This document shows, piece by piece, positions 25,261 through 34,169 of a DNA stretch of 64,000 nt; positions within the stretch are counted from its first letter, which is position 1; every line of letters begins with the position of its first letter. Where the stretch lies: contig NZ_SPJX01000012.1 in NCBI RefSeq assembly GCF_004458765.1, positions 62,001 through 126,000 of the forward strand. Reading direction: 5' to 3'. The notes beneath the pieces were generated by a model. That model ran no database searches, was not told where the DNA came from, and was given only the letters and a program-made list of their open reading frames with translations. Made by a program: the position numbers and the translations under genes. The DNA is from Microvirga pakistanensis (GTDB lineage Bacteria > Pseudomonadota > Alphaproteobacteria > Rhizobiales > Beijerinckiaceae).

Positions 25261-25841
25261 ACCACCCGTTCGACCCCTCCGCCTTCCGCGCCCAGGTCGC
25301 GCGCCTGCTCGACGACCACGCCCGCGCGTTCGCGGTCGCGCCGCAGCGGCATGCCGTTCTGCGGCGGCAGATCGACAACGGGGACGACATCCATTCCCGG
25401 AGCACGTTGCCCGGTCACGTGACCACATCGGCCTTCATCCTCGACGGGGCGGGCCGGCGGATCCTGCTGATCCATCATCTCTCCCTCTCGCGATGGCTGC
25501 AGCCGGGCGGTCACTACGAGGCGCCCGAGAGCCTCGCGGAATCCGCCCTGCGCGAAGCCTTCGAGGAGACCGGCGTTCAGGATCTCGCCCTCGACCCGTG
25601 GCACGGGGCTTGCGGCCTTCCGATCGACATCGACAGCCATCTCATCCCGGCCCGGCCTCAGAAGGGCGAGCCGGAGCACTGGCACCACGACATCCGCTAC
25701 GTCGTGCGGGCGGTAGAGGGCGGTCTGCGCCCCGATCCGTCGGAGGTGCTCGCGGCCCGGTGGCACGATGTGAGGGAGCTCGAAGCCATTGCGCCCGAGG
25801 CCCTGCGGAATATGCAACGGCTCGGCCTTGTCCGCCTCTAA
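25257..25841 (+). CDS. NUDIX hydrolase coupled to the SDR gene
   Basis: The 194-residue protein has an N-terminal helical region of about 60 residues, then a NUDIX fold with the box GGHYEAPESLAESALREAFEETGV near residues 82-105 (one residue variant, Ala in place of the usual Gly/Asp-Glu pattern, but RE-x2-EE-x-G intact). Downstream HWHHDIRYVVRA is typical of NUDIX enzymes acting on NDP-sugars or dinucleotide polyphosphates. The substrate cannot be told. Its ATG overlaps the SDR stop by 4 bp, so the two are translationally coupled and may act on related metabolites. Confidence 0.84.
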   Translation: MNHPFDPSAFRAQVARLLDDHARAFAVAPQRHAVLRRQIDNGDDIHSRSTLPGHVTTSAFILDGAGRRILLIHHLSLSRWLQPGGHYEAPESLAESALREAFEETGVQDLALDPWHGACGLPIDIDSHLIPARPQKGEPEHWHHDIRYVVRAVEGGLRPDPSEVLAARWHDVRELEAIAPEALRNMQRLGLVRL

Positions 25842-25901
25842 CAAACCGGGGGGCTGCCCTTACATGAAGCTTTCATGATCCATGCGCGAAGGAGGTTTGC
25901 C

Positions 25902-26576
25902 ATGAACGATCAGGAACGTGAGGTGATCGCCGATATTTTCCGGCGGCTCGAGCAGGTGGCGAACCAGCCGCGCGATCCGGAGGCTGAGCGCTTCATCGCC
26001 GAAAGGCTGCGCCAGCAGCCCTACGCGCCCTATGCCATGGCGCAGGCCATCTTCGTTCAGGAGCAGGCTCTGGCGAGGCTCCAGGCCGAGAACGAGCAGC
26101 TGCGCGCCGAGCTCGAACACGTGAGCCGCCAGCCGCAGCAGGGCGGATTGCTGTCCAGCATCTTCGGCGGAGGCGCGCGTCCACCGGAACCGGCCTACAA
26201 CACCCCGCCCACGCGCCGCGCCTCGCCCTGGGGAGCGCCGCAGCCGATGCAACAATCCTATGGCATGCCCCCCTCGCGGGGCCCCTGGGGCGGAGGCATG
26301 ATGCCTTCCCGTGGCGGCGGGTTTCTGCAGACGGCGCTCTCGACGGCGGCGGGCGTCGCGGGCGGCATGATGATCGCCAACGCCCTGTCGCATGCGTTCG
26401 GCGGGGACGAGACCCCGGCCGCCGACCCGTCGGCGGTGGCGGATCTCGGCAACGACCAGGGCGCAAACACGGATTTCGCCGGCATCACGGATCCGCTCTA
26501 CGACAATCCGAACCAGACCCGCGACGACTTCTCCGATTTCGGCGGCGACGCCGGAGACGAGGGCGACTGGGCCTGA
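25902..26576 (+). CDS. DUF2076 family protein
   Basis: The start MNDQEREVIADIFRRLEQVANQPRDPEAERFI and the helix with QQPYAPYAMAQAIFVQEQAL are the signature of DUF2076, which databases describe loosely as a periplasmic ligand-binding sensor; there is no signal peptide here, so that label is doubtful. The 224-residue protein has a helical N-terminal third, a Pro/Gly/Arg-rich low-complexity middle, a Gly/Ala-rich hydrophobic segment (TALSTAAGVAGGMMIANAL, about 140-160) and an acidic tail. The ATG at 25902 has GGAGG eight bases upstream. The Gly-rich hydrophobic segment may insert in a membrane. Function unknown. Confidence 0.85.
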   Translation: MNDQEREVIADIFRRLEQVANQPRDPEAERFIAERLRQQPYAPYAMAQAIFVQEQALARLQAENEQLRAELEHVSRQPQQGGLLSSIFGGGARPPEPAYNTPPTRRASPWGAPQPMQQSYGMPPSRGPWGGGMMPSRGGGFLQTALSTAAGVAGGMMIANALSHAFGGDETPAADPSAVADLGNDQGANTDFAGITDPLYDNPNQTRDDFSDFGGDAGDEGDWA

Positions 26577-26602
26577 TCCGCGAGTGTCTCTGACACCTCC
26601 TC

Positions 26603-26691
26603 GTCATTACCGGTCTCGTGCCGGTGATCCCGCTCCGTCGCAGCGCCGCCCCTCTCCAAAACAAGATGGCCGGGACATGCCCGGCCATGAT
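26603..26691. repeat. RIME-like intergenic repeat, family A, degenerate copy
   Basis: GTCATTACCGG...CCGGTGATCC on the left and GATGGCCGGGACATGCCCGGCCATGATGA on the right match the two arms of the copies at 44111 and 46351, with a diverged centre. The right hairpin also lies where the L,D-transpeptidase gene should terminate. Confidence 0.6.
26661..26690 (-). terminator. Hairpin after the L,D-transpeptidase gene
   Basis: A 9-bp stem ATGGCCGGG/CCCGGCCAT with a 5-nt loop lies 26 bases beyond the stop on the minus strand, followed by a poor T-tract (CTTGTTTTGG). It is part of a family A repeat. Confidence 0.5.
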
Positions 26692-26715
26692 GATTGTTCA
26701 AGAGGATGACGAGGC

Positions 26716-27462
26716 TCAAATCACGATGACGGTCGTGCCGACCTTCACGCGGTTGTAGAGGTCGACCACGTCCTCGTTGAGCATGCGGATGCAGCCGGAG
26801 GAAACCGCCTGGCCGATCGTGTGCGGCTCGTTCGTGCCATGGATGCGGTAGAGCGAGGAGCCCAGATAGAGCGCACGCGCGCCGAGCGGATTGTCCGGGC
26901 CGCCTTCCATGTAGCGCGGCAGGTCGGGACGGCGCCGGAGCATTTCGGCCGGCGGACGCCAATCGGGCCATTCGCGCTTCATCGAGACGGTCTTGCGGCC
27001 GGCCCATTCGAAGCCGGGGCGGCCGACGCCGATGCCATAGCGGATCGCGCGTCCGCCCGGCTGCACCAGATAGAGGAACTTGTTGTTGGTATCGACCACG
27101 ATCGTGCCGGGCTTTTCGCTGCCGCGATAGGACACGATCTGCCGCTGGAACTGCGGCGCGATGGCGTAGTCGATGCTGTTGTCGTAGCCGGAATCCTCAT
27201 AGGCCTGCGGCAGCGTCGCCACCTGAGTGCGGGAACGGACCGAGCCGGTCGCATAGGGATAGGAGCCGCGCGTCGCCGGGCGCGTGACGAACGGGTAATC
27301 CTCCCGGTAGCCATCCTGGGTGCGGGCATAGGGATAGTTGTACTCCGGCGCAATGTACGTATTGCCGTAGTAATTTCCGTTGCCGTAGATGGGCTGGGCC
27401 GATCCGGCAGACGGCATGAGGGCGAAAAGAAGCATCGCGGAGCAAGGAATCCAAGCACGCAT
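26716..27462 (-). CDS. L,D-transpeptidase (YkuD family), exported
   Basis: The enzyme should form 3-3 cross-links in peptidoglycan or attach proteins to it. The 248-residue precursor has a signal peptide (MRAWIPCSAMLLFALMPSAGSAQ) and a Tyr/Asn-rich linker. The YkuD domain begins at TIVVDTNNKFLYLVQPGG. The catalytic motif is complete: His208 in IHGTN and Cys224 in SSGCIRM, with the usual LNEDVVDLYNRV after it. In Hyphomicrobiales, 3-3 cross-links are abundant and one such enzyme can tether the outer membrane. The ATG at 27462 has AGGA upstream; an upstream ATG-like start at 27504 is not favoured. Monocistronic. Confidence 0.92.
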   Translation of the reverse strand: MRAWIPCSAMLLFALMPSAGSAQPIYGNGNYYGNTYIAPEYNYPYARTQDGYREDYPFVTRPATRGSYPYATGSVRSRTQVATLPQAYEDSGYDNSIDYAIAPQFQRQIVSYRGSEKPGTIVVDTNNKFLYLVQPGGRAIRYGIGVGRPGFEWAGRKTVSMKREWPDWRPPAEMLRRRPDLPRYMEGGPDNPLGARALYLGSSLYRIHGTNEPHTIGQAVSSGCIRMLNEDVVDLYNRVKVGTTVIVI

Positions 27463-27677
27463 TGAAGCATCCTGTTTTTCATTGTTACGCTCAATAAACG
27501 GCAAGCGCGGCTTTTGTTTCCATGGGGCCGTTTGAACCTGTGCGCCAGCTCACGGCGTGCTTTCCTGTCGACAGCGCGAAACGGGAGATGAAGCGACTGA
27601 TAAATTGCTGTAAGAACTTCGTTCTTCTTGAAAAGGCTCCATCCTGGAGGCCTGAAGCCTCACATCGTCGTGATTTC

Positions 27678-28523
27678 ATGCAATACGGTCCGGCCCTGCG
27701 GGCTGCCGCGGGTATCGCGGTGCTCTCCATCATGGATGCGGTCATCAAGGGGATGTCCGCCTACTACCCGACCTTCCAGGTGACTTTCCTGCGCTTTGCC
27801 TGCGGGACCGTGATCGCCACCGGCGTGGTCGCGGCCCTGCGCCCGGGCTGGCCGGGACGCGAGACGGTGAAGGCGAACCTGCTGCGTTCGGTCATCGCGG
27901 TCGTGACGGCCGTAAGCTTCTTCTACGCGCTGGGCCAGCTGCCCCTGGCCGAGACCCTGGTCCTGTCGTTCCTGGCGCCCATGTTCATCGCGCTCTTCGG
28001 GGTGCTCCTGCTGAGGGAGCGTGTCGATCCGAAGATCATCGCTGCCATCGTGATCGGTTTCGGCGGTACCCTCGTCGTGGTCCTGGGCCAGACGGAGGAG
28101 GCCTCGGCGGCACGCTCCTGGCCCGGCGTCGGCGCGGCCCTTCTGTCGGCGATCACCTATGCCTTGAGCCTCGTGCTGCTGCGCCAGCGGGCGCAGCGGG
28201 ACAAGTACCTGCACATCGTCTACTTCCAGAATATCGGTCCCGCCGTCCTCTCCATGCCGTTCGGCCTATGGGCCTGGCAGCCCCTGAATCTCGGGCATCT
28301 CGCCTGGTTCATGCTGATGGGCGTGCTCGGGGTCATCGGCCATGTTCTCATGGCGACGGCCTATGCCAAGGCGGAGGCCGCCCGGCTGGCCCCTCTCGAA
28401 TACACCGCCCTCATCTGGGCCGTTCTGATCGGCTATGGGGTGTTCGCCGAGATCCCTACCTGGGCGACCCTGGCGGGAGGGCTCCTCATCGTGCTCGCGG
28501 CGCTGCTCACCAGCCGGCGCTAG
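27678..28523 (+). CDS. EamA/DMT-family transporter
   Basis: A 281-residue inner-membrane protein with about ten hydrophobic helices arranged as two EamA repeats, the drug/metabolite transporter fold. Segments such as FLAPMFIALFGVLLLRERVDPKI at the end of the first repeat and AEIPTWATLAGGLLIVLAALLTSRR at the C-terminus are typical. Substrates of this family include amino acids, purines and other metabolites, and none can be assigned. The ATG at 27678 opens the hydrophobic domain; GGAGG lies rather far upstream (about 20 bases), so a different start within the previous 15 codons is possible. Confidence 0.83.
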   Translation: MQYGPALRAAAGIAVLSIMDAVIKGMSAYYPTFQVTFLRFACGTVIATGVVAALRPGWPGRETVKANLLRSVIAVVTAVSFFYALGQLPLAETLVLSFLAPMFIALFGVLLLRERVDPKIIAAIVIGFGGTLVVVLGQTEEASAARSWPGVGAALLSAITYALSLVLLRQRAQRDKYLHIVYFQNIGPAVLSMPFGLWAWQPLNLGHLAWFMLMGVLGVIGHVLMATAYAKAEAARLAPLEYTALIWAVLIGYGVFAEIPTWATLAGGLLIVLAALLTSRR

Positions 28524-28590
28524 AGCCGGCGAACGTGAAGGAGAAAACCCTTCCTTTTCAAGTCGCAACAGGGTTTCATGAATCCTGCGC

Positions 28591-28619
28591 CTTGACTCCT
28601 CATCGGCGTCCCCTTATCT
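28591..28619 (+). promoter_or_regulatory. Candidate RpoH (sigma32) promoter of groESL
   Basis: CTTG at 28591-28594 and CTTATCT at 28613-28619 are spaced by 18 bp, matching the alphaproteobacterial heat-shock consensus CTTG-N17/18-CYTATNT. The same bases also give TTGACT-N16-TTATCT, so a sigma70 reading is possible. Confidence 0.65.
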
Positions 28620-28630
28620 CGCATGGACCG

Positions 28631-28657
28631 TTAGCACTCACCTTTCGACAGTGCTAA
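28631..28657 (+). promoter_or_regulatory. CIRCE operator (HrcA binding site)
   Basis: TTAGCACTC-N9-CAGTGCTAA matches the CIRCE consensus TTAGCACTC-N9-GAGTGCTAA with a single mismatch. It lies 11 bases past the promoter and 59 bases before the groES start, the usual place for HrcA repression. Confidence 0.95.
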
Positions 28658-28716
28658 CAGGACAGAGACCAGGGCGCGGCCATCGGGGCTGCGCTAACAG
28701 TCAAAGGGGAAGTTCC

Positions 28717-29004
28717 ATGAAGTTCCGTCCGCTGCACGACCGCGTCGTCGTCCGCCGCATCGAGGCCGAAGAGAAGACGGCCGGCGGCATCATCATCCCG
28801 GACACCGCCAAGGAAAAGCCGCAAGAGGGCGAAGTCATCGCCGTCGGCCCGGGCGCCCGTGATGAGAGCGGCAAGATCGCTGCTCTCGATGTGAAGGCCG
28901 GCGACCGCGTTCTGTTCGGCAAGTGGTCCGGCACCGAGGTGCGGATCGACGGTCAGGACCTCCTGATCATGAAGGAATCCGACATCATGGGCATCGTCGG
29001 CTGA
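28717..29004 (+). CDS. groES: Co-chaperonin GroES
   Basis: GroES forms the heptameric lid of the GroEL folding chamber. The 95-residue protein begins [29 protein letters not shown]; the mobile loop ([11 protein letters not shown]) that contacts GroEL is conserved. Length is standard. The ATG at 28717 has AAAGGGGA upstream, and longer upstream readings cross the CIRCE site. It is co-transcribed with groEL after a 51-bp gap. Confidence 0.98.
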   Translation: MKFRPLHDRVVVRRIEAEEKTAGGIIIPDTAKEKPQEGEVIAVGPGARDESGKIAALDVKAGDRVLFGKWSGTEVRIDGQDLLIMKESDIMGIVG

Positions 29005-29040
29005 TCGGCCGGACGACCCGTTACCCGATTTCCAATTTAA

Positions 29041-30702
<1,662 letters not shown>

Positions 30703-30724
30703 GTCCTCGCACCGCGAACAAAAG

Positions 30725-30754
30725 AAAGGCCCCGGAGCGATCCGGGGCCTTTTT
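30725..30754 (+). terminator. Terminator of the groESL operon
   Basis: A 12-bp stem AAAGGCCCCGGA/TCCGGGGCCTTT with a 4-nt loop runs into TTTTT, 22 bases past the groEL stop. Confidence 0.9.
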
Positions 30755-30773
30755 CGTTGGGGCAAGACGGGGA

Positions 30774-31391
30774 TCAGGCCGCCTGCTTGAGCAGACCTTC
30801 GGCCGCGAGCGCTTCCCGGACCTTGGGACGCGCGGCGACGCGGGCCTGGAAGGCGCTCAGGTGCTCGAAGGACGAGATGTCGACCTTGTGGATGTTCGTC
30901 CAGTTCACGACGGTGAAGAGATAGGCGTCGGCGATCGTGAAGGTTTCGCCCATCAGGAACGGCTGCTTGGCCAGGATCCCGTCGAGATAGGCGAAGCGGC
31001 TGGCGAGGCGGTCCTTCGTCGAAGCCTTCACGCTGTCCGGAGTGGCCGGGTTCCAGAGCGGGCCGAAGCCCTTGTGGATCTCGGAGCTGATGAAGGTCAG
31101 CCACTCGATCAGGCGATAGCGCTCCGTGGTGCCGGCGGCCGGCGCGAGGCCTGCGCCCGGCTGCTGGTCCGCGAGATACTGGATGATCGCCGCCGCCTCC
31201 GTGAGGAGGGACCCGTCCTTCATCGTGATGGTGGGCACGTAGCCTTTCGGGTTGATGGCACGGAAATCCTCGCCGGTCTCCGTGCGATGCTTGGAGAGAT
31301 CCACCTTCTCGAGGGTCACCGGCAGGCCGGCCTCGCGGGCCACGATGTGGGGAGCAAGCGAGCAGGCGCCTGGAGCATAGTAGAGTTTCAT
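30774..31391 (-). CDS. Glutathione S-transferase (GstA-like)
   Basis: The 205-residue enzyme conjugates glutathione to electrophiles or reduces peroxides. The start MKLYYAPGACSLAPHIVAREAGLPVTLEKVDL is the thioredoxin-fold signature of bacterial beta-class GSTs; Cys10 in GACSLAPH is the conserved active-site cysteine of that class. NPKGYVPTI and DGSLLTEAAAIIQYLAD complete the glutathione site. It follows doxX by 27 bases on the same strand, so it belongs to a doxX-gst unit facing marR, a setting that suggests inducible defence against reactive or phenolic compounds. Confidence 0.92.
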   Translation of the reverse strand: MKLYYAPGACSLAPHIVAREAGLPVTLEKVDLSKHRTETGEDFRAINPKGYVPTITMKDGSLLTEAAAIIQYLADQQPGAGLAPAAGTTERYRLIEWLTFISSEIHKGFGPLWNPATPDSVKASTKDRLASRFAYLDGILAKQPFLMGETFTIADAYLFTVVNWTNIHKVDISSFEHLSAFQARVAARPKVREALAAEGLLKQAA

Positions 31392-31418
31392 GATTGGGTC
31401 CTTGGTGTTGGAGATGGA

Positions 31419-31868
31419 TCAGGCAGCGGTCTTCAGCGAAGCCGGGCCGGACAGGAGGGGAAGGCGGGTGGAGGGGCTCAGCGCATGGGCGCCATCGCCT
31501 AGGAGCGCCTGTGCCACCGAGAGCACGATCAGGTAGAGCGGGTATTCCCATCCGCCGCCAGGGGCGGAGAAGACCCACCCGTTGCCGGCATGCACCCAGG
31601 CCGCACCGACGAGGATCGGCAGGAGGGCGAGGGCGACCCAGCGGCTCTGAACGCCCAGCACCAGCAGGACGCCGCCGATGAGCTCGGCAAAGAACGTGGC
31701 ATAGGCGAGGAAGGCCGGGAGCCCCAGGGATTCGAAATATTGCGCGGTGCCCGCGAGGGTGAAGGTGACGAACTTCAGAAGGAGGCTGTGGGCGATGAAC
31801 ATGACGCCCAACGAAACGCGGAGGAGAAGAACGCCATAGGCGTTGGTGGATGGGGTGCTGGTTGACAT
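31419..31868 (-). CDS. DoxX family membrane protein
   Basis: A 149-residue inner-membrane protein with four hydrophobic helices typical of DoxX/DUF417-like proteins (LLRVSLGVMFIAHSLLLKF, FAELIGGVLLVLGV, ALALLPILVGAAWVH, YLIVLSVAQALLG). The family includes a thiosulfate:quinone oxidoreductase subunit and many members linked to thiol or quinone stress. The ATG at 31868 has GGAG nine bases upstream. It is the first gene after the shared regulatory region with marR, and gst follows. The real biochemical role is not known. Confidence 0.88.
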   Translation of the reverse strand: MSTSTPSTNAYGVLLLRVSLGVMFIAHSLLLKFVTFTLAGTAQYFESLGLPAFLAYATFFAELIGGVLLVLGVQSRWVALALLPILVGAAWVHAGNGWVFSAPGGGWEYPLYLIVLSVAQALLGDGAHALSPSTRLPLLSGPASLKTAA

Positions 31869-31880
31869 CGGAATAACTCC

Positions 31881-31941
31881 ATGCAGATGCATAGATATCA
31901 TATGCACTTGCATGGAAATGTCAAATATGATGCAATTGCAT
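31881..31941. promoter_or_regulatory. Triple operator ATGCA-N2-TGCAT between doxX and marR
   Basis: Three 12-bp palindromes share the form ATGCA-N2-TGCAT: 31881-31892 (centre GA), 31902-31913 (centre CT) and 31930-31941 (centre AT, fully symmetric). Starts are 21 and 28 bp apart. The cluster lies between the divergent doxX and marR starts and is the obvious MarR-type operator. Confidence 0.8.
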
Positions 31942-31962
31942 CGAAACAGGGGAGGCTTTGCC

Positions 31963-32442
31963 GTGGTGCAAAACAAGCGAGACCCTTCGGATGCGGTGAC
32001 CGATGCCTGGGTCCGTCTGGTCCTGGCGGAGAGGAAGGTCGTCGGCGAGATCGAGGCGGAGCTGAAAACGGTCGGTTTTCCAAACCTGTCCTGGTACGAT
32101 GTGCTTCTGCATCTCAAGCGCGCGCCCGATGGTCGGTCCTCTCCGAAGGACATCGAGAACGCGGTGCTCTTCGAGCAGTACAACATCTCCCGTCTTCTGG
32201 ACCGCATGGAGGTGGAGGGTCTCGTGCGCCGCATTCCCTTCCCGGGCGACAAGCGGCGTCAGCTCGTCGAGATCACCGAGGAGGGGCGGGCGCTTCAGCG
32301 GCGCATGTGGGGGGTCTACGGCCCGGCCATCAACCGCTTCATCGGCGAGACGCTGACGGAGCAGGAGGCCAGGCAGCTCGCCGCGCTGCTGCTGAAGCTT
32401 ATGAACGGCAAGGACGATCGGACGAAGAACGATTGCAGCTAA
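31963..32442 (+). CDS. MarR family transcriptional regulator
   Basis: The 159-residue winged-helix protein has the MarR pattern: LSWYDVLLHLKRAP, then the recognition region YNISRLLDRMEVEGLVRR (about 73-90) and the wing PGDKRRQLVEITEEG. MarR proteins are dimeric repressors released by phenolics or oxidants. The GTG at 31963 is chosen because GGAGG lies seven bases ahead; ATGs at 31912-31930 fall within the operator cluster and lack a good ribosome site. It is likely to repress itself and the divergent doxX-gst unit. Confidence 0.88.
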   Translation: MVQNKRDPSDAVTDAWVRLVLAERKVVGEIEAELKTVGFPNLSWYDVLLHLKRAPDGRSSPKDIENAVLFEQYNISRLLDRMEVEGLVRRIPFPGDKRRQLVEITEEGRALQRRMWGVYGPAINRFIGETLTEQEARQLAALLLKLMNGKDDRTKNDCS

Positions 32443-32512
32443 GAACGAACTGCACCGACGGGCGTTCATGAAGGAAGACGGCTAAGTTCCGGCAGCCGGC
32501 GAGGGACGACCC

Positions 32513-33061
32513 GTGACAACATGCTCTCCTTCATCCTCCAGCCTACGGCGCAGCATTCTGGCGAGCCTTGCCGTCATGATCGCTGCCGCCGTCCTTCCTG
32601 CGGGCCCTCCCCAGGCATTGGCGCAGTCCCCATCGGGCTCCCAATCGAGCTCCACGTCCATCCGCACGCCGGATTTCGACGAGAGCCTCCGCTGGTATCA
32701 GGACAAGCTCGGCTTCCGGCTGATCGGCTCGACGAATTTCGTGCAAGGGCGGAATGCGGTTCTGGAGCGAAGCGGCTTCCTGCTCGAGATCACGGAAGTC
32801 GATCACGTGCTTCAGGAGACGAGCGGCCCGCCCGGCAGGTCCGCCGAGGTCACGCGCACGCCCGTCATCAGCCTTCTCGTGCCCGACGTCGACAGGGAGA
32901 TCGCGCGCCTGCGCAAGGCGGGAGTCGAGGTGCTGCAGGACCCGCAGGATGAGCTCGACGGGCGTTACCGCACGGCGCAGATCCGCGACAACGGGCGTCA
33001 CCGGATCGAGCTGCGCGAGCCCATCGACGAGAGCGGCGGCTTCAACCCCGTGGGACGCTGA
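32513..33061 (+). CDS. VOC (glyoxalase/bleomycin-resistance fold) protein with signal peptide
   Basis: The 182-residue product has an N-terminal signal (RRSILASLAVMIAAAVLPAGPPQALAQS) followed by one VOC module: FDESLRWYQDKLGFRLIGSTNF, then VISLLVPDVDREIARLRKAGVEVL and RYRTAQIRDNGRHRIELREP. VOC proteins bind metal and act in glyoxal detoxification, dioxygenation or antibiotic sequestration. An exported single-module VOC protein is uncommon. The start is GTG at 32513 with GAGG upstream. It follows marR by 70 bases on the same strand and may be co-transcribed. Substrate unknown. Confidence 0.75.
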   Translation: MTTCSPSSSSLRRSILASLAVMIAAAVLPAGPPQALAQSPSGSQSSSTSIRTPDFDESLRWYQDKLGFRLIGSTNFVQGRNAVLERSGFLLEITEVDHVLQETSGPPGRSAEVTRTPVISLLVPDVDREIARLRKAGVEVLQDPQDELDGRYRTAQIRDNGRHRIELREPIDESGGFNPVGR

Positions 33062-33147
33062 CGGAAAAGTTTTCCGGGTGATGGAATCCATGCCACCCGT
33101 TCGAGGCGACAAGCGGCCCCTCGCGGGACCGCTTGTGATCGGCCCGG

Positions 33148-33975
33148 TCAGCCGAAGATTGCGGGGTCGGGACCCACGCGTCCGCGTGGGTCGTCCATCG
33201 CCTCGATGGCGCGCATGTCGTCCGCATCGAGCGTGAAGTCGAACACGTCGATGTTCTCGCGGATGCGCGACGGCGTGACCGATTTCGGGATCACCACGAA
33301 GCCGCTGTCGAGATGCCAGCGCAGGATCACCTGGGCCGGCGTCTTGCCGTATTTGCGTCCGATGGCGGCGAGCGTCGCGTCGGCCACGAGGCTGCCCTGC
33401 CCGAGAGGGCCCCAGCATTCCGTGGCGATGTCGTGCCGCGCATGGACGGCGCGCAGCTCCTTCTGCTGAAAGCGCGGATGCAGCTCGACCTGGTTGAGGA
33501 CGGGAGCGACGCCCGTCTCGTCGATCAGCCGTTGCAGATGCGGGCCCTGGAAGTTCGAGACGCCGATGGATTTCACGCGCCCTTCCTCCTTCAGGCGAAT
33601 CAGAGCGCGCCAGGCATCGAGGAACCCGTCTCCGCTGACGCCGGGCCAGTGGATCAGGTAGAGGTCAATGAAGTCGAGCTTCAAACGCCTCAGACTCTCG
33701 TCGAAGGCGGTGAGCGCCCCATCGTAGCTGCGCTTGTCGTTCCACACTTTCGTCGTGATGAAGAGCTCGGAGCGCGGCACGTCGGAGGCGGCGATCGCCT
33801 GGCCGACGCCTTCCTCGTTCTCGTAGATCGCCGCCGTGTCGATGGAGCGGTAGCCCGCCTTGATGGCCTCGCCCACGCAGGCGACGGCCTCCTCGTTCGA
33901 GACCCGCCAGACTCCATAGCCAAGCTGGGGCATCGTGTTTCCATCGTTCAGGCGAAGGGGTGGGGTGGTCGGCAT
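33148..33975 (-). CDS. Aldo/keto reductase
   Basis: An NADPH-dependent (beta/alpha)8 carbonyl reductase of 275 residues. The catalytic tetrad is complete: Asp46, Tyr51, Lys76 and His109 (DTAAIYENE, TTKVWND, LIHWP). The family signatures GYRSIDTAAIYENEEGVG and, near the end, VVIPKSVTPSRIRENIDVFDF (NADPH site) are present. It resembles the 2,5-diketo-gluconate reductase/YvgN group, but the substrate is uncertain. The ATG at 33975 is taken; the frame extends upstream without a family match. It diverges from the flavodoxin-like gene at 34170. Confidence 0.93.
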   Translation of the reverse strand: MPTTPPLRLNDGNTMPQLGYGVWRVSNEEAVACVGEAIKAGYRSIDTAAIYENEEGVGQAIAASDVPRSELFITTKVWNDKRSYDGALTAFDESLRRLKLDFIDLYLIHWPGVSGDGFLDAWRALIRLKEEGRVKSIGVSNFQGPHLQRLIDETGVAPVLNQVELHPRFQQKELRAVHARHDIATECWGPLGQGSLVADATLAAIGRKYGKTPAQVILRWHLDSGFVVIPKSVTPSRIRENIDVFDFTLDADDMRAIEAMDDPRGRVGPDPAIFG

Positions 33976-34169
33976 CGACGGCTCCTGGAGAGAAAGGTGG
34001 AGGGCAGAGCGAGAGCAACGCGCGGCCCTTCGGGTCCGCGGCGAACGATGACGTAAGGCACGTTTTGCAGAAAGCAAACCGCCATGAGACCATTGCCTAG
34101 CGGAACCAGAGCGACTCGGCCGGCGTTGCGCAGCTTGGCATTCCTGCGATCTAGGAACGGGAGTGTTCT

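Noticed and set aside
28691..28699. Second CIRCE-like half (GCGCTAACAG) before groES
   Set aside because: Only one half-site is present with no matching partner at the right spacing.
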